A stretch of DNA of 64,000 nt, from positions 992,001 to 1,056,000 of the forward strand of contig JACKLR010000001.1 of the NCBI GenBank assembly GCA_024235795.1. Direction: 5' to 3'. A program made the translations under genes and the position numbers. Of this stretch, positions 36,957 through 45,529 are shown piece after piece. Below the pieces are notes generated by a model. It saw only the letters and a list, made by a program, of their open reading frames with translations, was not told the origin of the DNA and did no database searches. The number at the start of each line of letters is the position of its first letter. Positions within the stretch are counted from its first letter, which is position 1. The DNA is from Burkholderiales bacterium (lineage in GTDB: Bacteria > Pseudomonadota > Gammaproteobacteria > Burkholderiales > Nitrosomonadaceae).

Positions 36957-37474
36957 TTAATCTGTTGCGGTCTTGGCTGGCCGTTTCTGTTCGTTGTTTG
37001 CGGGTTCACGACTCTGCCAGAAAAGCTGTTGTTCTTCGGCAATAATCTGCTCGATCTGCTCCACAAAATGCCGGTAAGCCTGTTCTTCGTCTCCCACTGC
37101 GGCATATGCGCCAGCATTATTGATATAAAGCCGATACTCCCGTTTCATGCTTTTCGAGGCTTTTCGATAGCTCGCCCAGGATTCTTCGAATTTGCCAATA
37201 CGGTCAATGCCTTTGGCCAGTGTGATGATTAAGCCCAGGCAAGCCGTCAAGATTGCAGCCCAGCGGGCATCAGCATCAACCGGCAACAACTAAATGACAG
37301 AGACCAGCGCCCCGGAAGCAATCACCACAACACTCAGAATTTGTCCCCATTGCTTATACGAAGATGCTTTTTTACTGTACCATTCCCGCTGGCCGTTTAA
37401 ATGAGTCTGAAAATATTCATCCGCACGCTGCTGACGCTCGGTGGTTAATGCAGGCAAAACAGAGGTTTTTTCAT
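36957..37474 (-). pseudogene. DUF4231/SLATT-like two-TM protein, broken
   Basis: Read on the minus strand from ATG 37474 (with a GGGG box upstream), one extra A in the A6 tract would give MKKTSVLPALTTERQQ..., and the frame continues 'WYSKKASSYKQWGQILSVVVIASGALVSVI', then a TAG at 37292-37290, then LLPVDADARWAAILTACLGL and so on to 36957. The WYxxKA motif, two transmembrane helices and the 'FEESWASYRKASKSMKREYRLY...FVEQIEQII' helix match DUF4231/SLATT proteins. So there are two lesions, an apparent 1-base loss and a Gln-to-stop change. The family occurs as pore effectors beside nucleotide-signalling or TIR genes. Confidence 0.65.
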
Positions 37475-37632
37475 TATAAATCCCCTTTTTTTCAGTGTTT
37501 ATATCACAAAGACTGTTGGCTTTGAATAATGTGTCCCGGCTGCGGATTTAATATGCAGGACAAAGAGTCATGCCGGCCCTAAAACCACTCTGCTTACGTT
37601 GCATGGACTTTCAGTCCGACTACCGGGGCTTG

Positions 37633-38238
37633 TCAGTTTTCATTTACAAGCTGCGCCAGTTCCAGTAGATTCGTTGCACCCGACTTTTGCATGATATGAC
37701 TTCTATGGATTTCAACGGTGCGGTGACTGATGCCCAGATGCGATGCAATTTCCTTATTCGAAAGCCCCTGAACAACCCACTCCAGGATTTCTCTCTCACG
37801 CTCGGTCAATTTTGACAACAGCGATTGTACATTACGATTATGCTGGTTTGTCTGCATCAGTTTTTCGCATTCAGCAAATGCTGAGCGGATACATGCAATC
37901 AGCTTTGCACGGGTAATCGGTTTAGTCAGAAAATCAACGGCGCCCGCCTTGATCGCTCTGACACTTTGAGGAATGGTGCCATAACCGGTGAGAAAAATAA
38001 TCGGCATGGTACATGCACGAGTTCCGAGTATCTCCTGGAGCTGCAGTCCATCCATACCGGGCATATGGATATCAGCGATAATGCACCCCTTCAATTGCGA
38101 CCGGTAATGCTCAAGAAACGCTTCCGCACTATCAAATACTTTTACAGCAATCGCTTCCTGCTCAATCATGAGCATCAACGAACGGCGAACTGCGGCATCA
38201 TCGTCGACGATGTAAACAGTAAAATCTTCTGGCGTCAT
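37633..38238 (-). CDS. FixJ/NarL-type response regulator
   Basis: 201 residues. The receiver domain has acidic residues D12-D14, phospho-acceptor D56 ('CIIADIHMPGMDG') and Lys in 'FLTKPI'. The C-terminal LuxR-type helix-turn-helix is 'LTEREREILEWVVQGLSNKEIASHLGISHRTVEIH'. The start overlaps the kinase stop by 4 bp (ATGA), so the pair is translationally coupled. Confidence 0.94.
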   Translation of the reverse strand: MTPEDFTVYIVDDDAAVRRSLMLMIEQEAIAVKVFDSAEAFLEHYRSQLKGCIIADIHMPGMDGLQLQEILGTRACTMPIIFLTGYGTIPQSVRAIKAGAVDFLTKPITRAKLIACIRSAFAECEKLMQTNQHNRNVQSLLSKLTEREREILEWVVQGLSNKEIASHLGISHRTVEIHRSHIMQKSGATNLLELAQLVNEN

Positions 38239-39776
38239 GACGCGAAAGGTAGCGTAAAGTGGAACTGCGCACCCTGCCTGAAATCGGGGTCAACCCAAAG
38301 CTGCCCGCCATTTGTCTCAATTAAAGCACGACTGATCGACAAGCCCATACCAAACCCTGTCGGCTTGGTGGTAAAAAAGGGCTCGAATATTCGACTAATA
38401 GCCTCAGGATCAACGCCCGGGCCATTATCAACGATGGTCACCATTGCGGTGTTTTCACTCCCCAGGGTTTTCACTGCAATGGTAATTTCCGAATCGGTGA
38501 TATCCGCCGCACGCATGGCTTCCACCGCATTTCTGATCAGGTTCACCATAACCCTTTGTATTTGGACTCTATTAGCTTTAACCGCAGGGAGATCAGGTTC
38601 CAGATCCAATGTAAGATGATATGCATCGTAACCATCACTGCGCACCTGTAACAAGGTATCTTCCACAACGCGGTTCAGGTTCACAGCTTCAGTTTCAACT
38701 TCACGGCCCTGCAAAAAACCGATCAGTTCATAGAGCTTTTTCCCGGCATGCTGGGCCTGCTTAAAACAACCGTCAAACGCCTCTCGCACTTTATCATGGT
38801 CAACGGGTGAAACACTTAACGCCCGCTGCGCCACTTCACTGTATGCTGATATTGCAGTCAACGGGGAATTAAGCTCATGCGCAACAGCAACGGCCGTAAG
38901 AATAGCGACCTGCTGGTTAAATAGCGTCTCGGTTTCATTCCGCTGCTGCTGAAGCGTCAGTTCCAGTGTTTTCCGTTCAGTAATATCCCGCGCGATACCG
39001 ACAATTCTGCTTGCCAATCCGTTTTCAAATTGTGTCTGACCCAAAGTGGCAATCCATCGTTCCGAATGATCCGATAATCGTAAAACACGAAATTCTGAAC
39101 GGCATTTACCTTCCTCATCAGGATTGACCGCTTCGTTAAATACTTTCCGGCACTTAGTTCGATCGTTCGGATGAATTGCAGCGAAAAAATGCTCCAGCGT
39201 CATGATCTCGTCCGCCTGTTCCCACCAGAGCTCACGCATGCGATCATCGCAGTATACCCGGCCGTTGACACAGTCGATGTCGAAAATGCCTGCGTTTGCT
39301 GCCTGCTTGACCAACCACAGGCGTTCTTCACTCTCGCGCAACGCACACTCAGCCTGCCGGCGCCGGTCCAACACAATGAAAGTCACCAAAACACAAACCT
39401 GTCCATGGTCCTGTTCTTTGGCCGTTACTGGGCACAGGCTAATATTGACAGCAATTTCTTCACCGTGTCGATTTAAAACCATCAGCTCACAGGAATTACC
39501 CATTGGCCTTTTTCGGGGTTCAGCATTAAATCTTTTTCGATGCTGGCGGTGATGTTTACGGAAACGGTCTGGCATAAAATTTTCCACAACCTGACCACAT
39601 ATTTCTTCATGCGCGTACCCGAACAAGCGCAGCGCAGCAGGATTGGCATGCACGATATGTCCCGATGAATCCACCAATAACATGGCGTCGACAACTGCAT
39701 CAAACAGTTCCTCAAAATGGATGCTGTCGATCAGTGCACTCCTTGACTGTTCAGCAGTTAAGTTTTCACGGGACAT
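38235..39776 (-). CDS. PAS-domain sensor histidine kinase
   Basis: 513 residues. Two PAS domains (~20-130, FixL-like 'VDAMLLVDSSGHIVHANPAALRLFGY'; ~145-265 with PAC), then an H-box 'VAHELNSPLTAISAYSEVAQ' and a HATPase with N-box 'NLIRNAVEAM' and G-box 'DNGPGVD'/'GFGMGLS'. No transmembrane helix, so it is a cytoplasmic sensor. The FixL/FixJ-like order suggests redox or oxygen sensing, but no haem His can be assigned. Confidence 0.92.
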   Translation of the reverse strand: MSRENLTAEQSRSALIDSIHFEELFDAVVDAMLLVDSSGHIVHANPAALRLFGYAHEEICGQVVENFMPDRFRKHHRQHRKRFNAEPRKRPMGNSCELMVLNRHGEEIAVNISLCPVTAKEQDHGQVCVLVTFIVLDRRRQAECALRESEERLWLVKQAANAGIFDIDCVNGRVYCDDRMRELWWEQADEIMTLEHFFAAIHPNDRTKCRKVFNEAVNPDEEGKCRSEFRVLRLSDHSERWIATLGQTQFENGLASRIVGIARDITERKTLELTLQQQRNETETLFNQQVAILTAVAVAHELNSPLTAISAYSEVAQRALSVSPVDHDKVREAFDGCFKQAQHAGKKLYELIGFLQGREVETEAVNLNRVVEDTLLQVRSDGYDAYHLTLDLEPDLPAVKANRVQIQRVMVNLIRNAVEAMRAADITDSEITIAVKTLGSENTAMVTIVDNGPGVDPEAISRIFEPFFTTKPTGFGMGLSISRALIETNGGQLWVDPDFRQGAQFHFTLPFAS

Positions 39777-39868
39777 TCAAGTGTCAGAAAATCGTAATCA
39801 AATCATGTCAATATAAAGATACCAGGCACATATTTCAAAGCCAGGTAAACCATATAAGTATAAACCCT

Positions 39869-39892
39869 TACGTGTCAACACGTATTTTTTTT
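39869..39892 (+). terminator. Terminator-like hairpin in the leader of the small PAS gene
   Basis: TACGTG-TCAA-CACGTA is followed directly by eight T on the plus strand, about 80 bp before ATG 39971. No plus-strand gene ends upstream, so it may be an attenuator or end an unseen short RNA. Confidence 0.4.
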
Positions 39893-39970
39893 GTCAATCC
39901 ATAAGCATAGAATTAAGAAAAAATTCAAAAATGTTTAGACATCACAGCATCAATTCCAAAGGAGCTTTAG

Positions 39971-40453
39971 ATGGATACAATTGAATTTCAATCCAAGTCC
40001 AGTAGTAACGGGTCAACGGCAAAGCACACCGTTACCAAAACGAAATCCACCAAAAGTAAATCTGACATGCAATTAAGAGAAGTATCGATAGCCCCATATG
40101 ATGATCGCCTGAAACGCCGTAACGAACAAGAGAGCCTTGCTATTTTCATGCTTTCTGATGACGGCATGATACTGGAATCAAACATTGAAGGACAAAAACT
40201 ACTCGGCTATGCAACCTATGCAACGGACAAAATGCATATTTCCAAACTAATCCCTTTGCTGTCAAAAATCGAACTTTTGGAAAAGGAAAATGAACGCGTC
40301 AATCCGTATTTGCGTTTTCTTTCCCGAATTGGCCATCATTTCGAAGTAACCAGTACCACCGGCAGGAAATTTTCCGGCGAACTGTGTTTCAGTGACATCA
40401 ACCATCTCGATCAACACCTCATCATCCTCATGATCTACCCTGTTTATCATTAA
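39971..40453 (+). CDS. Small single-PAS-domain protein
   Basis: 160 residues. A basic Ser/Thr/Lys-rich N-terminal tail (~1-45) is followed by a PAS-like core: 'LAIFMLSDDGMILESNIEGQKLLGY...ISKLIPLL' and 'GHHFEVTSTTGRKFSGELCFSDI'. There is no output domain, so it could be a sensory adaptor for the divergent PAS kinase. AAGGAG lies at good spacing before ATG 39971. Confidence 0.7.
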   Translation: MDTIEFQSKSSSNGSTAKHTVTKTKSTKSKSDMQLREVSIAPYDDRLKRRNEQESLAIFMLSDDGMILESNIEGQKLLGYATYATDKMHISKLIPLLSKIELLEKENERVNPYLRFLSRIGHHFEVTSTTGRKFSGELCFSDINHLDQHLIILMIYPVYH

Positions 40454-40523
40454 ACGATGATGTGAATTTCAAATCCAGACCATTGGATTTGTTGAACGAC
40501 AGCGAAAGCAAAAGGAGTAACAA

Positions 40524-40565
40524 ATGTCCAGCGAGAAAAAAGATTTACAATTTTATCCCCCTTAA
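40524..40565 (+). CDS. Possible 13-codon leader ORF
   Basis: ATG 40524 follows AAAGGAG at ideal spacing and encodes MSSEKKDLQFYPP then TAA. It lies ~95 bp before the first secreted-protein gene. It could be a leader peptide or the truncated start of a lost gene. Confidence 0.25.
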   Translation: MSSEKKDLQFYPP

Positions 40566-40660
40566 GCGCCCTTAATCCTGCCTGCCTGCCTACAGACAGA
40601 TTACGGATAGACAAAGATTTTTTAACGCGTTAATTTCAGTAAAAAACAAGGAGAATACAG

Positions 40661-42027
40661 ATGGTACCGATACAGAAAAAAAGTTTGTTGCTTTACCTTT
40701 CAGTTGCAGCGGCACTTGGCTTTAGCAGCGTTGCCAGTGCAGTACCGCAGTGGTGTGAGGAAATTAATGGGCCACCGTGTAAAGGCGGGCCTGGCGGCGG
40801 AGAAGAAGAAGCTGGCAATAACCTGTCCTTGCCGGCAATATTGACGGAATCATCACCTTTATAGACGCTAACTGGAACCCTCCAGCCGATCCGACATTGG
40901 GTGTGCATTATTCCTATGGCTGCGACGTTCCAGAAAGCGTAGGCCAATTTAGCTATCCCAACACTTCCTGCGTGGATAATGTGGAAGAGCCTACTGTATA
41001 CCTCTCTGCAGCTCAATGCACGGCTCCCGGCGCGCCCTGTGAAGACGAAGCGGTATCGCGCATCTTCTGGCAGAAAGTCACCGCCAATGACTGGTCTGCT
41101 GAGGAAGATGGCACTAACGCACCCGAAGAAGTAGCTTATGTCGACTGGGGAGACGCTCTTGAGGCAGTTTCCTGGAATGAACGGTCGGTCATCCGTGTAG
41201 AGACTCAGCCTTATAGCAGCCAAATTCCCGGGTTTGATCCAACAGTCATGTCCTGTGAAGATGCAGCTGTAACTGCTTCTTTAAACCCTGATTTGGCTTG
41301 CAAGGTGGGTTTCCAGATGTGGCATGTATCCGGTCAGGGTACTACCGAACAGTGGGGTGTACGAGCTGACGACTCGAATGTCTCCTACAACTACGACTCG
41401 CCCTTCCAGATTATTAACTCCAATACTGCGCGTCTGAATCTGACAAAGATGGAAGCTGGTTCTGCTACATGTTCCGAACCGGGTGAAGGCGGAGCGGGCG
41501 ACCCACCACCAGTCTTACCGATAGATAGCTGGACCGGTTCCGAGTGGGAAGGCACCTGTACTTGGCATGATGCCCCTTATAGCGTCGAACTCAGTGTTGG
41601 CGGCAAATATGTTTACGGTTACAACTGGCGGATGAAAAATGTCGAACTGGATTCAATCTGCGGCCCAGAATGGAACAAAACCGGTTTTTGGCGTTTAACT
41701 TTCTATAGCCCACCTATCTCTGCTGTAAATTTCACTGACCCAACTACGCCGAACGTCTCGCCTCCAGCCTCACCGAGCGAAGTGCGTGAATTACCACGGA
41801 CAGTTTTCAATACTAGTCTTGCGACACTTCCTGAGCCGGGTGAAGACGACAGGCTCTACACGCCGACAATCGATACAACCAACAATCTGAGTTACATTGA
41901 TATCTGTATCAAACCCAAAACACAAGGTGGTGGCGGCGGTAAAGGAGGCGGTGCTGGCGGCGGGCAAGGCGTCGGCGGCAGTGGCGCCGGTGGTGGAAAT
42001 GCGCATGGCAATAACAGTCGCCGTTAA
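40661..42027 (+). pseudogene. Exported Gly-rich-tail protein with an apparent frameshift
   Basis: ATG 40661 with AAGGAG upstream gives a clear signal peptide (to 'ASAVPQW') and a short mature start, then stops at 40864. The -1 frame opens just after a TAA near 40825 and continues 'NIDGIITFIDANWNPPADPTLGVHYSYGCDVPES' to 42027 with a Cys-containing body and a tail of Gly runs (GGGGGKGGGAGGGQ). So the frame changes between ~40825 and 40864. This is a disrupted gene or a sequencing error. Unknown family; three exported proteins follow one another here. Confidence 0.6.
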
Positions 42028-42053
42028 ACACGATATTTTTTTAGGTGCAAACT

Positions 42054-42097
42054 ATGCAGCAAGCCGGAATGTGAAATCACATCTTTGCTTGCTGCAT
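42054..42097 (+). terminator. Rho-independent terminator
   Basis: Perfect 11-bp stem ATGCAGCAAGC (42054-42064) / GCTTGCTGCAT (42087-42097), with an inner ATGTGA/TCACAT stem and a short T run after it. It lies 27 bp after the Gly-rich-tail protein gene. Confidence 0.75.
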
Positions 42098-42142
42098 TTT
42101 CAACTAGTTGGCAACTCATACTTTGCACGAGGAATTTTACCA

Positions 42143-43828
42143 ATGAAAAAAAAATGTATTGCCGTTGCAACACTATCTATCGGCTTGCTAATAAATAATG
42201 CTGTCGCTGAAAAGAATTCAGCATCTCCGGATGATACACTGACATGGCAAACTGTCGCCAATAATGCTGACATAGTACCTGGAGACAGCGCTGGAAGACC
42301 GTTTAATAGTTACAACCCACCCTCTGTCAACAGTGGAGGTTTTGTTGTATTCCGTGGCCGCAGCCGCGGACCGGAACCACCTGCCAGCGGAATCTTTGCC
42401 CGTGATATGTCACGCAAACGAGGTAGCGATCTTTACCCGATCGCGACACGTGGCATGACGGTTCCAAGTCCTAATAATACCGGCGCTGATTTCAATGAAT
42501 TTCCTTCTTTTGCACGTCTAGGACTGCATAATCAAATTGTGGCTACCCGCGGAAATTCGAATCCTGTCTGGCAATATGAAACGCCGGATGGTGAATCACG
42601 TATCGGAACTTCAGGCATTTATATCGCACCGGATGGTATGAATCTGGAAACTGCGATAACGCAACTTGGACTTGTTCCCGGTTTTGCGCAATTTATGGTT
42701 CCTGGCGTAGCAACGCCGACCCGATTTGACCAGTTTCCAGGTGCACCATCGCCTACCGATGAAGGATATGTGCTCACAAAGGGAAATTACACCTTGAATG
42801 AAAACCGCCAGACAGGTGTTTTTTTCCAGAATCTATTTAGCGGCAATCAGGCGGTTGAATTGATCGCAAATACCGCCACGAAAATACCCAATGTGCCTGA
42901 AAACGCCAATGGTTTAACTTTTGGCTCGACCGCACCGCCGAGCGCTTCAAAAAACAAAGTCGTCTTTGTCGGTTACGACAATGAAGAAAGCCCTTCATAC
43001 GGCGGGATATATCTTGCCGACATTCAACCCCAGCCGCCACTCAAAACACTGATTGGTATTGGTAACAGCGTACCGGGCGTAACAAATGCACGTTTCACCC
43101 GATTTGGTGAAGGGCTAACTTTTAACGGACATCATGTCGCATTCTGGGGCACATGGGGAACCGAGACACGCACCTTACGTCTGCACTGTCCAACAGAAGG
43201 TAATCGCGATCGCAGAGAATACTGCCGCAACGATGATCCAAACACCAACCGAGATACCGATGAACGCTGGCAGGAAAAAGAAATCCCTGTAAATCAGGGT
43301 ATATTTGTGCATGACACACAAACCGGAAACACCCTGTTGATCGCCCATACAGGTGAAAAATACAATGACTTTTTATACTGGAATTATTCAGGCCGTCCGC
43401 CCGGAACAGGCGAAGGTGATACCGACGCAGAAGATTCGGAACCGCCACGCTGGCGCTCCGCCACATTCATTGCAGTAAGTAACAATCACGGTGGCGCCGC
43501 CTATGCCATGGCATTTAAAGCAAGAAGCGGTGAAATCAATGAAGAAACCCGTGTCTATGAAAACTTTATCGATGGAGTTTATTTTAAACGTGGGCCTGGA
43601 AAATTCCCGATTGCCACTATTGTAGACACTACGATGCCTGGAGACCGGCTGGATGCGGAGACGCCCTCCTCAACCTTTATCAATTCGCTCGGACTTGAGA
43701 GAGACGGTTTTCGCGGAAACTATTTAGCGATCACCGCCAGTATGGAGGACATATCCAGTGATGAGGATGAAAGCACCTGGGCAGGAATCTATGTTACTGA
43801 TATCCCCGAGGCATTTGGTAGGCATTAA
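42143..43828 (+). CDS. Exported protein, probable beta-propeller-like repeats
   Basis: 561 residues from ATG 42143, preceded by GAGGAA. The frame is open further upstream, but a signal peptide (KKKCIAVATLSIGLLINNAVAE) begins here. The mature part repeats a motif of the form 'x(V/A)FxG...GIYxxD': 'GGFVVFRGRS...GIFARD', 'NKVVFVGYDN...GGIYLAD', 'HHVAFWGTWG...QGIFVHD', 'AYAMAFKAR...GVYF', 'NYLAITASM...AGIYVTD'. Five such units suggest blades of a propeller or a choice-of-anchor type protein. Function unknown. Confidence 0.65.
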   Translation: MKKKCIAVATLSIGLLINNAVAEKNSASPDDTLTWQTVANNADIVPGDSAGRPFNSYNPPSVNSGGFVVFRGRSRGPEPPASGIFARDMSRKRGSDLYPIATRGMTVPSPNNTGADFNEFPSFARLGLHNQIVATRGNSNPVWQYETPDGESRIGTSGIYIAPDGMNLETAITQLGLVPGFAQFMVPGVATPTRFDQFPGAPSPTDEGYVLTKGNYTLNENRQTGVFFQNLFSGNQAVELIANTATKIPNVPENANGLTFGSTAPPSASKNKVVFVGYDNEESPSYGGIYLADIQPQPPLKTLIGIGNSVPGVTNARFTRFGEGLTFNGHHVAFWGTWGTETRTLRLHCPTEGNRDRREYCRNDDPNTNRDTDERWQEKEIPVNQGIFVHDTQTGNTLLIAHTGEKYNDFLYWNYSGRPPGTGEGDTDAEDSEPPRWRSATFIAVSNNHGGAAYAMAFKARSGEINEETRVYENFIDGVYFKRGPGKFPIATIVDTTMPGDRLDAETPSSTFINSLGLERDGFRGNYLAITASMEDISSDEDESTWAGIYVTDIPEAFGRH

Positions 43829-43885
43829 ATGTTAGAAATTATATACCAGGCAACGATCTATGCTAAATAAAAAAGGAGTAAAATA

Positions 43886-44719
43886 ATGAAGCAACACATT
43901 TTCACAATAGTTGTATTCTTGACAGTTGCGTTTTGTTCAACGCTATATGCAGCGGCAGATGAATTTCCGTGTGGAGAAAACTGCCAGGTTAACTACACAA
44001 CAGCTCAGGATATAGAAGAAGCCATTAATGACTTTCTTGGTAATCAGCTATCCGCGACGGTCACCCGGAATGCCGAAACCGGTGTGTTTACAGTCACCTT
44101 CTCTGATGGCAGAGTACTCAGTACAATCTCGGTTGGCTTGACGTTAAGAGCACAGAATATGTTACAGCAAAGGCATATGGGAGAAACCGAAGATGGACAA
44201 TTGCGGCTGCGCTCACGTTCAGGCCTGCAAATTCAGTTGCGTAATGCATTTCATGACGAGCCAGCAGCTATTGGCGCAATGTTGCGTGAACGCTGGAGGA
44301 ATATGGAATGGTTCAGAAACCGACTTGAAATAGAATCGCCGTCAGGTGAACGTATGTGCCTCGAACCGGCAATGGAAATTATTCCAGGGCAGCCATCGGC
44401 CGACACCACCCTCGCCACTGACGAGAACGGTCGGTTATTCGTCAGATACCGGGACGGCTTCCAGCAACATTTACAAGCCTGCGCACACGACATGATTCAG
44501 CTGCGCGACCAGGTGCGCACCTTGTTGCGAGAGCAATTACAGCTACACACAGATGGCACGATTTCAGTTCGTGTAGCGGGACAATTACTCCGCTACCGTT
44601 TGGAAGCAACGCTGCGCTGGAGCAATATACTTGATCATCCCGGTTTTTTTATGGAGCAGAATCGGTTGTATTTCCGCTATAGGGACGGGTGGGAACAAGA
44701 GTTGGTTCCACTATCTTAA
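43886..44719 (+). CDS. Exported protein with five diverged short repeats
   Basis: 277 residues with a signal peptide (to 'LYAAADE') and AAGGAG before ATG 43886. The mature part repeats a unit around 'DG.L..RYRDG.QQ.L..C.HD': 'DGQLRLRSRSGLQIQLRNAFHD', 'NGRLFVRYRDGFQQHLQACAHD', 'DGTISVRVAGQLLRYRLEAT', 'QNRLYFRYRDGWEQELV', and a weaker first copy. Only a few Cys. Follows the previous gene by 57 bp and is probably co-transcribed. Function unknown. Confidence 0.65.
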   Translation: MKQHIFTIVVFLTVAFCSTLYAAADEFPCGENCQVNYTTAQDIEEAINDFLGNQLSATVTRNAETGVFTVTFSDGRVLSTISVGLTLRAQNMLQQRHMGETEDGQLRLRSRSGLQIQLRNAFHDEPAAIGAMLRERWRNMEWFRNRLEIESPSGERMCLEPAMEIIPGQPSADTTLATDENGRLFVRYRDGFQQHLQACAHDMIQLRDQVRTLLREQLQLHTDGTISVRVAGQLLRYRLEATLRWSNILDHPGFFMEQNRLYFRYRDGWEQELVPLS

Positions 44720-44746
44720 TGATACGATACAATTTAATCCTGGTCA

Positions 44747-45517
44747 TCAGGCAAAAAAAAGTGCAAGCGCTTCCCTGAATTTGTATCGTAATTCAGCAAT
44801 GATTTGTGGATTGATCTGGATGGTTTGTCTGTCAAGCCATCCAGGTTCAAGATACAGCCCGCGGTTTAATTCAATCTGAATACACGGCAGCGGATTGTTG
44901 CCGTAACACCGGGTTATATACCCCCCGGCAAACGGTTGATCTATCGCTACCCGCTCTTTTTTGAGGCCAAAGGCGCGGCATATTGCGCGGGCCATGTGTT
45001 TTATCATGGCAGGACTGCAACTTTGCCCGTGACGGCTGCCCAGACAAATTGCCGGTCGCTCAACACCCGGATCAGGACCAACTACAGGGCCGATTGCCTC
45101 CATTGAATGACAATCTAGCATTAATTCAAGAGTGTTATTCTGCGCGAGAATCGACTGTATTTTTCGATGGTATGGATGATAATATTTTTCCAGCAACGTA
45201 TTAACGAGCGGCTGATTATGCCATATCTCCTGGCGGTAGACTTGTACGCCATGACAGCTCTGGCTCTTGACAATACCATCGGGATTGGCGGGTGGCAAAT
45301 CCGTCGCATCGCGATTCAAGTCAACAAAAACGCGGGCAATCGATGTCTCGACGAGAAAAGCGACATCATCCTGGATGCCGTATATTTCACGTGTGTAAGC
45401 ATCGCTGTCGGCCAACATATCGTGTTCTGAAATGACAACAAAATCGTTAAGTTCCGGCGGGATTTGATCGCCGCCATGCGGAATAGAAAGTAAAACGGGA
45501 AATGGCGTCATGCCCAT
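44747..45517 (-). CDS. N-formylglutamate amidohydrolase family protein
   Basis: 256 residues. The PF05013 motifs are seen: 'LLSIPHGGDQIPPEL' at the start, 'DLNRDATDLPPANPDGIV', 'LDCHSM' and 'IQIELNRGLYLE'. The family releases formate from N-formylglutamate (histidine degradation) or cleaves similar amides. No hut genes are here; instead it ends a three-gene operon with a gamma-glutamyltransferase and an ATP-grasp fusion. A second in-frame ATG at 45511 is possible. Confidence 0.85.
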   Translation of the reverse strand: MGMTPFPVLLSIPHGGDQIPPELNDFVVISEHDMLADSDAYTREIYGIQDDVAFLVETSIARVFVDLNRDATDLPPANPDGIVKSQSCHGVQVYRQEIWHNQPLVNTLLEKYYHPYHRKIQSILAQNNTLELMLDCHSMEAIGPVVGPDPGVERPAICLGSRHGQSCSPAMIKHMARAICRAFGLKKERVAIDQPFAGGYITRCYGNNPLPCIQIELNRGLYLEPGWLDRQTIQINPQIIAELRYKFREALALFFA

Positions 45518-45529
45518 CGTCTTTTATAT

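Noticed and set aside
37510..37632. Small GGACT-GAA-AGTCC hairpin after the response-regulator gene
   Set aside because: Short stem and no T tract, so I do not call a terminator.
41897..42142. N-terminal extension of the propeller-like protein
   Set aside because: It overlaps the previous gene and a terminator; a signal peptide and GAGGAA box start at 42143.
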